The position numbers were made by a program, and so were the translations under genes. DNA of 5,882 nucleotides, taken from an uncultured Mollicutes bacterium. Its GTDB lineage: Bacteria > Bacillota_I > Bacilli_A > RFN20 > CAG-449. This document shows positions 1-5,882 of the stretch, piece after piece; within the stretch, counting starts at the first letter, position 1; every line of letters begins with the position of its first letter. The stretch lies in NCBI GenBank assembly GCA_900551385.1, contig URVS01000097.1, positions 1 to 5,882 of the forward strand, in the 5' to 3' direction. The notes under the pieces were generated by a model, which worked only from the letters and a program-made list of their open reading frames with translations, did no database searches and was not told where the DNA came from.

Positions 1-437
1 TTTTTATCTGCATAATAATGATTTACATCAATATATACATTTAAATGATTTGGACTTAATGAAGTATAAAATAAAGTATCTAATTTAATTAATTTACTAT
101 CTCTAATTTGAAAAGAAGATAATTCTAATATTACATAATCATTATCAATTATTTCATCAACATAATCAATTAATGGTTTACCAATATTACCTGCTAAAAA
201 TGTTCTATATTTCATTGATAAAAAATGATATAAATAAGTAGCAAAAGATGTTTTACCATTACTGCCTGTTATTCCTATAACATGACACTTATTTAATTTC
301 ATAAATGCATAATCTAAATCTGAATATATTTCTTTACATAATGATTTAATTAACATATATTCTTCATCAATACCACTTATACCAGGTGATTTAATTCCTA
401 AATCAAAAAGTGGCAATTTATCTTTTAAATAATTATA
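1..437 (-). CDS. murD: MurD (UDP-N-acetylmuramoyl-L-alanine--D-glutamate ligase), internal fragment
   Basis: MurD is the cytoplasmic ATP-dependent ligase that adds D-glutamate to UDP-MurNAc-L-Ala in peptidoglycan synthesis. Reading the minus strand from right to left, the sequence shows FDLGIKSPGI (end of the N-terminal domain), then the Mur ligase P-loop GITGSNGKT (about 249-275), GNIGKPL (about 171-191), LELSSFQI (about 108-128, the MurD-type version of this motif) and SPNHLNVY before the window edge. This corresponds roughly to residues 60-195 of a family protein of about 450. The C-terminal half lies outside the window. The N-terminal Rossmann-like domain is absent: the frame stays open rightward to a stop at 570-572, but no ATG or GTG precedes the SPG motif and the codons there are antisense to the next gene. 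The gene is therefore broken close to 430-460. The MurD family call is confident; the exact right end is approximate. Confidence 0.88.
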
Positions 438-460
438 AGAACAATAATTTTTTATAATAA
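425..460. other. Left junction: end of murD homology, start of the defence segment
   Basis: Recognisable MurD sequence stops about here (KDKLPLFDLG is the last family-like stretch), and the plus-strand ribosome binding site of the small DpnD/PcfM-like gene begins at 459. There is no room for a promoter, terminator or murD start. No inverted repeat, target-site duplication or tRNA attachment site is visible. This is inferred to be a recombination or assembly breakpoint. Its exact base cannot be fixed without an intact murD from the same organism. Confidence 0.6.
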
Positions 461-465
461 GGAGA
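459..465 (+). promoter_or_regulatory. Ribosome binding site of the DpnD/PcfM-like gene
   Basis: AAGGAGA lies 8 nt before the ATG at 474. It is a near-perfect Shine-Dalgarno sequence and is the main support, with codon structure and family resemblance, for calling a 58-residue ORF a real gene. Confidence 0.75.
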
Positions 466-473
466 TTGATAAT

Positions 474-650
474 ATGAATAAATATAAATTTAATATAGAA
501 GAAATACTGAATAAGGAAGTAACAGTTGAAGCTAAAAGCTTTGAGGAAGCAATGAAAATAATTAATAAATTATATAGAGATGAAGAAATTGTCTTGGATT
601 ATGATGATTTTGTAGGATATACAATAAATTATATTGATGAAGAAAAATAA
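474..650 (+). CDS. DpnD/PcfM-like small protein (58 aa)
   Basis: The product starts MNKYKFNIEEILNKEV and ends NYIDEEK. It is a 58-residue acidic protein with the pattern of the DpnD/PcfM family: a short N-terminal beta strand ending in an 'EE.L...V.VEA' run, a helix of the type 'SFEEAMKIINKLY', then 'EEIVLDYDDFVG'. This family is named from the DpnII restriction region and the conjugative plasmid pCF10. Its members are small proteins common on mobile elements, and their molecular role is not known to me. ATG 474 is chosen because it follows a strong ribosome binding site by 8 nt and is the first start in frame. The gene lies upstream of the Wadjet operon in the same direction but is separated from it by 144 nt, so co-transcription is possible but not shown. 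It suggests the segment came from a mobile or defence region. There is no signal peptide or membrane segment. The family assignment is from recalled motif shape only. Confidence 0.72.
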   Translation: MNKYKFNIEEILNKEVTVEAKSFEEAMKIINKLYRDEEIVLDYDDFVGYTINYIDEEK

Positions 651-749
651 ATTTCAAAAAAAATCTTAAAGAGACCATATATGTCACTATTAGGATTTAT
701 TATATAACTATGGAGTGGAATTTTTGGAATATTTAAGTGATGGTTATGG

Positions 750-763
750 ATATATTAATATAT
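750..763. repeat. 14-bp AT palindrome in the spacer before jetD
   Basis: ATATATTAATATAT is a perfect inverted repeat in the 144-nt spacer (651-794) between the small gene and jetD, about 30 nt before the jetD start. It could overlap a -10 region or be an operator, but at this base composition such a palindrome can arise by chance. No clear -35/-10 pair at proper spacing and no terminator hairpin was found in the spacer. Confidence 0.25.
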
Positions 764-776
764 AAAATAAAGGGTT

Positions 777-783
777 AAGGAGG
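777..783 (+). promoter_or_regulatory. Ribosome binding site supporting a TTG start for jetD
   Basis: AAGGAGG is a full Shine-Dalgarno core, followed by 11 nt and TTG at 795. No ATG is available in frame nearby: the first in-frame methionine is well inside the TOPRIM domain. This site therefore decides the TTG start despite the slightly long spacing. Confidence 0.65.
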
Positions 784-794
784 AAAATTTCAGT

Positions 795-1774
795 TTGATA
801 AGTATTAATAAAAAAATAATTGAATTAGAAGAGTTTGAAAAAATATATAAAATTACTGAGTATAGAAAATTGGTGGAAATAGTAAATTTATTAATAGAAA
901 AAGGTGAAATAATACCTATTAAAAATAGTGGTGGCAATGGGAAAAGTCCAACATTATATAAAAGATATAGAGTTGTACCTAAGATTCAAGATAATGAAGA
1001 GATACTTAATGAAATTCATTATAAGCTTTGTAGTAGATTTAATGTTGAGTATTATGAAGGTCATTTAGATAAATACAAAGAGCATAGAGGTTATATCTTA
1101 AAATTAAATGATTTTATGATTAATAATAGTAGATTATTAGATAGTAAAATATCAATTAATGAAAGATCTTTTCAAATATGGGGAAGGGAAAAGTTTCTTC
1201 AGAAAGAAGGTGGTAAGACTATACTAAAAAATTTAGGTATTTCTTTAGATACTTTAAATTATTATGATACATCGGAACCATTAGCATATTACTCGCATAA
1301 TAAGTATATCCCTCAAAATATATTAATTATAGAAAATAAAGATACATACTTTACAATGAGAAATCATATGATAAGTGGCAATAATACTATATTAGGAGAA
1401 AAGATTGATACTATAATTTATGGTGGTGGTAAGAATGTAAAGAAGGCATTTAATGATTTTAAAATTTCAGTAGAGAAACATATATATAATAATTCAAATA
1501 AGTTTTTTTATTTTGGTGATTTAGATTATGAGGGAATAATTATTTATGAAGGTTTTTATGAAAGTTTCTATAAGGAGTATTATTTAAGGCCTTTTTTTAA
1601 TGGATATAGAAAGATGAGCAAAATAGAAATACAACTGGTTTATTTTTCAAGCACCTTCAGTTAGTAGCTGATAATGATATAGATACTTTTACGGAGTATG
1701 AAAAAGAAATAAAAAAAATTTTAGAAAATGATTTATATGTACCACAAGAAATAATAAATATAACAGATTTATAG
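795..1774 (+). CDS. jetD: JetD, Wadjet TOPRIM nuclease subunit (one frameshift as read)
   Basis: JetD is the nuclease of Wadjet (DUF3322/DUF2220-type; MksG counterpart). It cleaves circular plasmid DNA captured by the JetABC motor. The first frame reads 289 residues (795-1664). Residues about 1-65 look like a winged-helix-type N-terminal part. The TOPRIM core then shows the glutamate in LIIENKDTYF (E180), the YGGGKN turn (209-214) and the metal-binding DxD in YFGDLDYEG (D242, D244). After residue about 273 the frame runs into an unrelated tail and a stop at 1662-1664. The family-like C-terminus continues in another frame from 1610 to the stop at 1772-1774, with DEQNRN, then FFKHLQLVADN and the typical ending YVPQEIINITDL. 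Adding one base gives about 326 residues, a normal JetD length. TTG 795 is the start, after AAGGAGG. The gene is first in the operon and its stop overlaps the jetA ribosome binding site. All visible catalytic residues lie before the break. The family call is confident; whether the break is real is unknown. Confidence 0.87.
1607..1620 (+). other. Frameshift position in jetD
   Basis: Frame 0 carries the TOPRIM domain up to about FNGYRKM. Frame 2, which has stops at 1598 and 1607, opens at 1610 and carries the JetD C-terminus. One extra A in the AAA run at 1610-1612 would join them as YRKDEQNR with no stop. The gene length of 980 nt plus 1 is a multiple of three. A different indel of the same phase, or one slightly further downstream before 1662, would also fit. 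Confidence 0.7.
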
Positions 1775-1778
1775 GAGG
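1773..1778 (+). promoter_or_regulatory. Ribosome binding site of jetA, overlapping the jetD stop
   Basis: AGGAGG begins within the jetD stop codon TAG (1772-1774) and lies only 4 nt before the ATG at 1783. The overlap points to translational coupling of jetA to jetD, and it confirms that the true end of jetD is 1774, not the frame-0 stop at 1664. Confidence 0.7.
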
Positions 1779-1782
1779 TATT

Positions 1783-3405
1783 ATGGAGTTTAGATTTTTA
1801 GATGTTCAGCATATAAGAATGAAGAAAATAGGTGCATATGCATTACTTTTTAGAAATAGTATTTCTAAAGGGACATGGAAGAAATATGGATTTTATGAAG
1901 GATATGAACAAGATAATTTGATTTTTGCAGTTTTAGTTTACATAATGGAGCAGTCACTAAAAGAAGAAATTTGTACTATTGACCATATAGGTTATTTTAT
2001 AGATGAAATTAATAATATACATTTTAAAAAGAGAATAACTTATGAAGAAAGCAAAGAACTTGCTGAATTTATAGTTAATGTAATTTTATGCGATGAAGGG
2101 AATGCTATGTACTTCAATGCTTATAATTTTAAAGAAGGAGAGTATAAGGCTATTAATATAAGTTTTATAAAAAATAAAATGGAATATATTGATGGTGTGA
2201 GAAGAGTTTCGTATTCTTTAACTGATGATGGATATGCTTTGATTTTATCTACATTAGAGATTGAAGAAAATTTAAAAATGACTATCCATGAAATCATATT
2301 CAAAATGCATCTTGAAAAAGCATCATACGATAAAGCATTAGATGATATTAAAAATATATTTAATATGTTGAGAATAAGAGTTCAAAGTATGGAAGAGGCG
2401 ATAAGAAAGATAAAGGAAAATCCTTTAAGTTATTCTACTGAAGACTATAAGCTTATGATGGAAGGGAATTTAGAACTTTTAAATAATACTAAGAGGAAAT
2501 TTATTATACATAGGGAGATGGTAAATGAAAAAATAAAAGAATTTATTGAACATGATATACATATTAGGGAGTTAAATAAAGAAGAAGAAGAGAATTTAAA
2601 TAATTTAAAAACTATAGATGTATATTTAAACAAAACTATTGATGAAGATCAAAGGATATTAATGAAGCATTTTGACTTAAAAAATGTTTATGGAAATGAG
2701 CTTGAAAATATTTCGAAAATGTCATTAATTGAGAGATTTAATTTTAGAACTGAAGTTTTTGAAAAAGTATTAAATAACCCTAAAAAGCTTGAAAATATAG
2801 ATTTTTTCTTTAGGCCTTTATTTAAAATGAATCCTGATAAAATCTATAATATAAATAAAGCTATAGAGTATCAGAAAAATATAAAAAAAGGTGAAGTAGA
2901 AGATGATGAGGAATTGTCTTTTGAAGAAAGTAATTTATTAGAAGCAGAAAATATAAAGAAGTTAGAGAGATTAGAAAAATATAAAGCCGTTATTGAAATT
3001 ATTTTAGAATTAGCTGTACAACGTGAAAGTATTTCATTAAATGAAATTAAAGAGCTTATAGGGCAAAGTAATATTCTTATGGAAAAGCTTATACCAACAG
3101 TTGAAATATTTAGAGAAGTTATAATTGAAATGCTTAAGAATAAAAGTATTGATATTTATGAAATAAGAGAAGAAAGAAAAAATTCGATTGAAAATGGAGA
3201 AATAGAATTTCAGTTAAATAAAACTATTTTAGAACTTATTGATACTAATATGAGCTTTAAGTATATAGAAAAAATTAATGTGAAAAAGTTATTATTAAAT
3301 GAAGATGTAAAATTAGAAGGTTTAAGAGATGAAAATGGTTCTATAAAAAATTTCATATGTTCAGATATAGGCTTTGAGGTTATAAAGGGAGGAATTAAAT
3401 TATAA
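1783..3405 (+). CDS. jetA: JetA, Wadjet kleisin-like subunit
   Basis: JetA is the kleisin-like bridge (MksF counterpart) that ties the JetC ATPase heads and holds the JetB dimer in the Wadjet motor. The 540-residue protein is soluble and helical. Residues about 45-105 form a helix-rich, winged-helix-like N-terminal domain. LTDDGYALILST (146-157) is the typical winged-helix segment of JetA-type proteins (DUF5716-like, from memory), followed by long helices (about 160-260) that would pack on the JetC neck. A charged linker rich in E and D (about 368-390) precedes a C-terminal helical and winged-helix part (about 395-535). ATG 1783 is the first in-frame start and is only 4 nt after AGGAGG; M13 is a weaker alternative. 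The stop shares one base with the jetB start (TAATG at 3403-3407). This is the only operon gene that reads complete. The role comes from family resemblance plus operon position between jetD and jetB/jetC. The Wadjet subtype is not decided here. Confidence 0.82.
   Translation: MEFRFLDVQHIRMKKIGAYALLFRNSISKGTWKKYGFYEGYEQDNLIFAVLVYIMEQSLKEEICTIDHIGYFIDEINNIHFKKRITYEESKELAEFIVNVILCDEGNAMYFNAYNFKEGEYKAINISFIKNKMEYIDGVRRVSYSLTDDGYALILSTLEIEENLKMTIHEIIFKMHLEKASYDKALDDIKNIFNMLRIRVQSMEEAIRKIKENPLSYSTEDYKLMMEGNLELLNNTKRKFIIHREMVNEKIKEFIEHDIHIRELNKEEEENLNNLKTIDVYLNKTIDEDQRILMKHFDLKNVYGNELENISKMSLIERFNFRTEVFEKVLNNPKKLENIDFFFRPLFKMNPDKIYNINKAIEYQKNIKKGEVEDDEELSFEESNLLEAENIKKLERLEKYKAVIEIILELAVQRESISLNEIKELIGQSNILMEKLIPTVEIFREVIIEMLKNKSIDIYEIREERKNSIENGEIEFQLNKTILELIDTNMSFKYIEKINVKKLLLNEDVKLEGLRDENGSIKNFICSDIGFEVIKGGIKL
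3385..3392 (+). promoter_or_regulatory. Ribosome binding site of jetB inside the jetA end
   Basis: AAGGGAGG lies within the last codons of jetA, 12 nt before ATG 3405. Together with the TAATG stop/start overlap it supports coupled translation, and it fixes the jetB start upstream of the frame break. Confidence 0.65.
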
Positions 3406-4105
3406 TGGCATATTTGAAGGAAGATATAAAAATAAGCAATAGTATTTTTTATTATTTGTTAAAGTATGGTGAACTAAAAGAAAATGCAGGTGATTTATAT
3501 AAAAGTTATTGTGAAAATGAAGTAATTACCGAATTGGTAAAGGCGAAGCATCAGAATGTTATGTTAGAAAATACGGAGGCGTAGTCTATCTTATTCCCAA
3601 AGAGGATAATGATTATTTAGGATATTCTAAAGGCGATCTTAAAAAAGTTTTATGTAAATCAGGTGCTAATGATAAGGATTATTATCTTTCACAATTCGTT
3701 ATTTTAACATTATTAGTTACTTTTTATAATTCACAAGGAATAAGTAGTAAATCTAGAGATTATATAAAGGTGGGAGAGTTTTTAAATATAATTACGGATA
3801 GACTAAATGATGGTGTAGATAAATCTAAGGAAATTAGTGAAAATGGAATAGCATTTTCAAATATATTAGAGAGATTTGAAGCATTAAAAGGTAGTGATAG
3901 AAAAAGTATATCTAAAACTACTAAAGAAGGATTTATTAATACAATATTGGATTTTTTAGACAGACAAGGTTTAATTCAATATATTAAAGCTGATGATATG
4001 ATTAAAACTACAAAAAAACTAGATAGCTTTATGGATTGGAATTTATTAAATAGAAATAATTATACTAGGGTATTAAAGGCATTGGGAGAAGAGATATATG
4101 AGTAA
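3405..4105 (+). CDS. jetB: JetB, Wadjet KITE-like subunit (one frameshift as read)
   Basis: JetB is the small winged-helix (KITE-type, MksE counterpart) dimer that binds JetA and DNA in the Wadjet motor. ATG 3405 opens a frame that reads MAYLKEDIKISNSIFYYLLKYG..., followed by NEVITELVK, and then hits a stop at 3582-3584 after 59 residues. The rest is in frame 2 (open from 3521): GKGEASECYVRKYGG, VVYLIPKEDNDYLGYSKG, YYLSQFVILTLLVTFY, then NSQGISSKSRDYIKVGEF and the C-terminal winged-helix half ending ALGEEIYE at 4105. These are the conserved-looking parts of clostridial JetB-like proteins (DUF6063-like, from memory). One added base gives 233 residues, a normal size. A GTG at 3770 would begin a 111-residue piece, but it lies in mid-domain without a proper ribosome binding site, so it is not a real start. 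The last 8 nt overlap jetC. Family and operon position agree. Whether the gene is truly broken is unknown. Confidence 0.8.
3521..3541 (+). other. Frameshift position in jetB
   Basis: Frame 0 fits the family up to about ELVK. Frame 2 opens after a TGA at 3518-3520 and fits from about GEASE onward. One extra A in the AAA run at 3539-3541 reads LVKGEASE and restores a single 702-nt gene. The phase (0 to 2) and the local context (a three-A run) are the same as in jetD. No X-XXY-YYZ slippery heptamer is present, so programmed frameshifting is not supported. Confidence 0.7.
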
Positions 4106-5636
4106 AATAAATAAAATCAGAATTATTAATTTAAATTACAATAATAATATGAAGATAGATGACGAAATATTTTATCTAGATGGTGATAATACTTTGTTTA
4201 ATTTAAGAAATGGTGGAGGAAAATCTGTAATTGTTCAAATGGTTATAGCTCCATTTGTCAATAGAAGGTATAGAACATTAAACGATAGAACATTTGATAG
4301 TTATTTTACATCATCTACTCCTACATATATTATGGTTGAATGGAAACTAGATGATGGAGCAGGTTATTTATTAACTGGAATGATGGTAAGGAAAAAGGAA
4401 AGGACATCTGATGAAGATTCTAAAGAAAAATTAGATATAATTAATTTTGTTCATGAGTATAGATTAAAAAATCCTTATGATATTAATCGTATTCCTATTA
4501 TTGAAGAAAAGGTTGATAGTAGGTTAATAAAAAGTTTCATAAATTCTAAAAAGTTATTTGAAGATTTAAAGAAAGATAGAAATTTAAAATTTAATTATTA
4601 TGATATGAATAATTCAGTAGCTACGAGAAGTTACTTTAATAAATTGCAGGAATATAAAATAAATTATAAAGAATGGGAAACTATTATTAGGAAAATAAAT
4701 TTAAAGGAATCAGGGCTTTCAGAATTATTTGTTAATGCAAAGGATAGTGATGGATTAGTTAAGGAGTGGTTCTTACCAGCTGTAGAAAATAAGCTTAATA
4801 AAGATGAAGATAGAATAAAAAACTATGTAGAGTTAGTAAATAGTTATATTAAACAATATAAAGATAATAAATCTAAGATAGATAGAAAAGAGAAAATAGA
4901 ACTTTTTAATGAATTAGCTAAGGAGTTATTGGAGATAAGTGATAATTTTATACTAACAATCGATAAAAGAAAAAATATAGAAAATACTATTGCTAATATA
5001 ATAGTATTTTTAAAGGAAAGTTATGAAAATAAAATTAATGAAGAACTAAAGTTAGAAAAGTTTATCGATACTTTGAAAAAAGAAATTAATGAATTATCCT
5101 ATGAGAAAGAATCTATAGATATATATAATAAAGAAAATGAAGTAAAAGAATTAGAGTTACAATTAACTCAGTTAAATACAGTAGTAAATAAAAGTGAAGT
5201 TGAGATAAAGAATTTAAATAGAAAACTAAATATATTAGAATGTGCTAAGCTTCATAGGGAGTATCAAAATAGATCTAAAGAATTACAGCAATTAGAAGTA
5301 GAATTAAGAATATTGAGTGAGAAAAATAAAGACAATGAACCCAAAATTAATAATTTAGGTTTTACTATAAAAGGAGTATTTAATGAGAAATTAAATAAAG
5401 TAAAGGAAATCTTACGCAATAAGCAAAATCAGAAAAATAGTATTATTAATCATAAGGAAATTGAAGAGAAAAAATTATCAGATAATAGAAGTGGTATAAA
5501 TGATTTAAAAAGTCGTGAAGGTTCTTTAAAATCTGAGATAAAATCATTTAATAAGATTGAAAATTTATTTAATATTAGATTTAAAATTAATATGAATGAG
5601 AATAATACTACTCCTGTTGCAAATAGCATTTCTTGA
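4098..5636 (+). CDS. jetC: JetC, Wadjet SMC-like ATPase, N-terminal part only (truncated)
   Basis: JetC is the SMC/MukB-like ATPase (MksB counterpart) whose heads hydrolyse ATP and whose long coiled-coil arms extrude DNA loops. The N-terminal head is clear: [14 protein letters not shown] strand, [20 protein letters not shown] with the Walker A at residues 38-43 (NGGGKS), the conserved PFVNRRYR and [28 protein letters not shown] (75-94), then GLSELFVNA and [11 protein letters not shown]. From about residue 240 it becomes a lysine/glutamate-rich coiled coil. Full-length family members are well over 1000 residues with hinge, return coil, ABC signature and Walker B. Here the reading frame stops at residue 512, and the last roughly 15-25 residues are antisense to pstC (true jetC sequence probably ends near 5555-5580). 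The product as read could not close an ATPase head. ATG 4098 overlaps the jetB end by 8 nt and follows GGGAGAAG at about 4084-4091, so jetB and jetC are coupled. Confidence 0.86.
   Translation: MSKINKIRIINLNYNNNMKIDDEIFYLDGDNTLFNLRNGGGKSVIVQMVIAPFVNRRYRTLNDRTFDSYFTSSTPTYIMVEWKLDDGAGYLLTGMMVRKKERTSDEDSKEKLDIINFVHEYRLKNPYDINRIPIIEEKVDSRLIKSFINSKKLFEDLKKDRNLKFNYYDMNNSVATRSYFNKLQEYKINYKEWETIIRKINLKESGLSELFVNAKDSDGLVKEWFLPAVENKLNKDEDRIKNYVELVNSYIKQYKDNKSKIDRKEKIELFNELAKELLEISDNFILTIDKRKNIENTIANIIVFLKESYENKINEELKLEKFIDTLKKEINELSYEKESIDIYNKENEVKELELQLTQLNTVVNKSEVEIKNLNRKLNILECAKLHREYQNRSKELQQLEVELRILSEKNKDNEPKINNLGFTIKGVFNEKLNKVKEILRNKQNQKNSIINHKEIEEKKLSDNRSGINDLKSREGSLKSEIKSFNKIENLFNIRFKINMNENNTTPVANSIS
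5555..5590. other. Right junction: jetC coiled coil meets pstC antisense
   Basis: The plus strand carries JetC-like coiled coil up to about [10 protein letters not shown], while the minus strand is convincing PstC down to about [12 protein letters not shown]. The switch lies in this AT-rich stretch and microhomology cannot be resolved by eye. No insertion-sequence end, direct repeat or attachment-site core is visible. Beyond the junction the minus frame continues through antisense jetC to a stop at 5450-5452, giving a fused reading frame with no biological support. Confidence 0.65.
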
Positions 5637-5882
5637 TGAGTTCCAAATGCATATCCCATTTCAAGAGCTATATTTGTTGTAAGTGGTCTTATACTATCCA
5701 TTAAAGAACTTGGTATCATAGGTGAATTACCTGCTACTAATATTACTGCCATTGTTTCACCTAATGCTCTACCGATTCCTAATACTACTGCTGCTAGTAT
5801 TCCTGACTTTGCAGCTGGTAAAACAACTTTAAATATTGTTTCTATTTTTGAAGCACCTAATGCTAATGAACCTTCTTTGTAC
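5565..5882 (-). CDS. pstC: PstC, phosphate ABC transporter permease, C-terminal fragment
   Basis: PstC is one of the two membrane permeases of the high-affinity phosphate importer PstSCAB. Reading the minus strand from 5882 leftward gives an EAA-type coupling loop ([20 protein letters not shown], the contact for the PstB ATPase), then [60 protein letters not shown] and a last membrane segment, [18 protein letters not shown]. This order and the [10 protein letters not shown] motif followed by a loop and NIALEMG favour PstC over its partner PstA. Roughly the last 105 residues of a protein of about 300 are present; the start is beyond the right edge. The natural stop and following pstA are not seen: at the end of the final membrane helix the sequence changes to antisense jetC. 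The family call is strong; the left end is approximate. Confidence 0.88.

Noticed and set aside
453..458. TATAAT as a promoter -10 for the small gene
   Set aside because: It lies immediately before the ribosome binding site at 459-465, leaving no transcript upstream of it, and no -35 at proper spacing stands out. It is likely chance in AT-rich DNA.
660..770. Tiny plus-strand ORFs in the spacer (8-17 codons)
   Set aside because: They are too short, lack well-placed ribosome binding sites and match nothing I recognise.
755..937. Minus-strand open frame of 60 codons starting inside jetD
   Set aside because: It is antisense to the jetD N-terminus, has no family resemblance and consists of I/F/S-rich residues typical of the complement of AT-rich coding sequence.
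2121..2633. Two minus-strand open frames (2121-2303 and 2445-2633)
   Set aside because: Both are antisense to jetA, low-complexity and without ribosome binding sites; jetA itself is continuous with clear family segments.
3521..3541. Programmed -1 frameshifting as the explanation for the jetB (and jetD) breaks
   Set aside because: No canonical slippery heptamer in the required phase and no evident downstream stem-loop; the jetB and jetD frames are repaired more simply by one added A.
3770..4105. A separate 111-residue gene starting at GTG 3770
   Set aside because: The start falls in the middle of a conserved JetB stretch (KSRDYIKVGEFLN), and the same frame carries JetB sequence back to about 3536, so this is the downstream part of the frameshifted jetB.
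5450..5560. Minus-strand extension of the pstC frame as the true PstC C-terminus
   Set aside because: Past the last membrane helix the sequence is the exact antisense of JetC coiled coil (K/E-rich) and does not resemble a PstC tail; it is a junction product.
1..5882. CRISPR arrays, tRNA/rRNA genes, insertion-sequence ends
   Set aside because: No regularly spaced repeats, cloverleaf-like segments or paired terminal repeats were seen on either strand.

Overview
The window is very AT-rich DNA (poly-A/T-laden, A/T-ending codons, strong AGGAGG-type ribosome binding sites) and looks like a low-GC Firmicute, most likely a clostridial or related gut-type lineage. That placement rests on composition and protein style only.

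Layout: (1) About 1-437, minus strand, is the middle of a murD gene (cell-wall Mur ligase). It runs off the left edge and lacks its N-terminal domain and any start codon. (2) 474-650, plus strand, is a 58-residue DpnD/PcfM-like small protein. (3) 651-794 is a short spacer with no recognisable gene. (4) 795 to about 5560, plus strand, is a tightly packed Wadjet (SMC-like, MksBEFG-related) plasmid-defence operon in the order jetD-jetA-jetB-jetC. The spacings are 8 nt (D/A), a 1-nt stop/start overlap (A/B) and an 8-nt overlap (B/C). (5) About 5565-5882, minus strand, is the C-terminal part of a pstC phosphate-transporter permease, running off the right edge.

How the genes would work together: JetA (kleisin), JetB (KITE-like winged-helix subunit) and JetC (SMC-like ATPase) form a loop-extruding complex that recognises small circular DNA, and JetD (TOPRIM nuclease) cuts it. 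Here only jetA reads intact. jetD and jetB each need one frame change of the same phase (frame 0 to frame 2, equivalent to one lost base), and jetC stops inside its first coiled coil, where pstC antisense sequence takes over.

The main caution is that the window appears to be a mosaic. A murD fragment and a pstC fragment, both minus-strand and both broken at the point where they meet the defence segment, flank it on the two sides. A simple insertion would split one gene, not two unrelated ones. So this is either a replacement or rearrangement that truncated three genes, or a chimeric assembly with base-level indel errors. The Wadjet identification is solid. The intactness of the system cannot be judged from this sequence.
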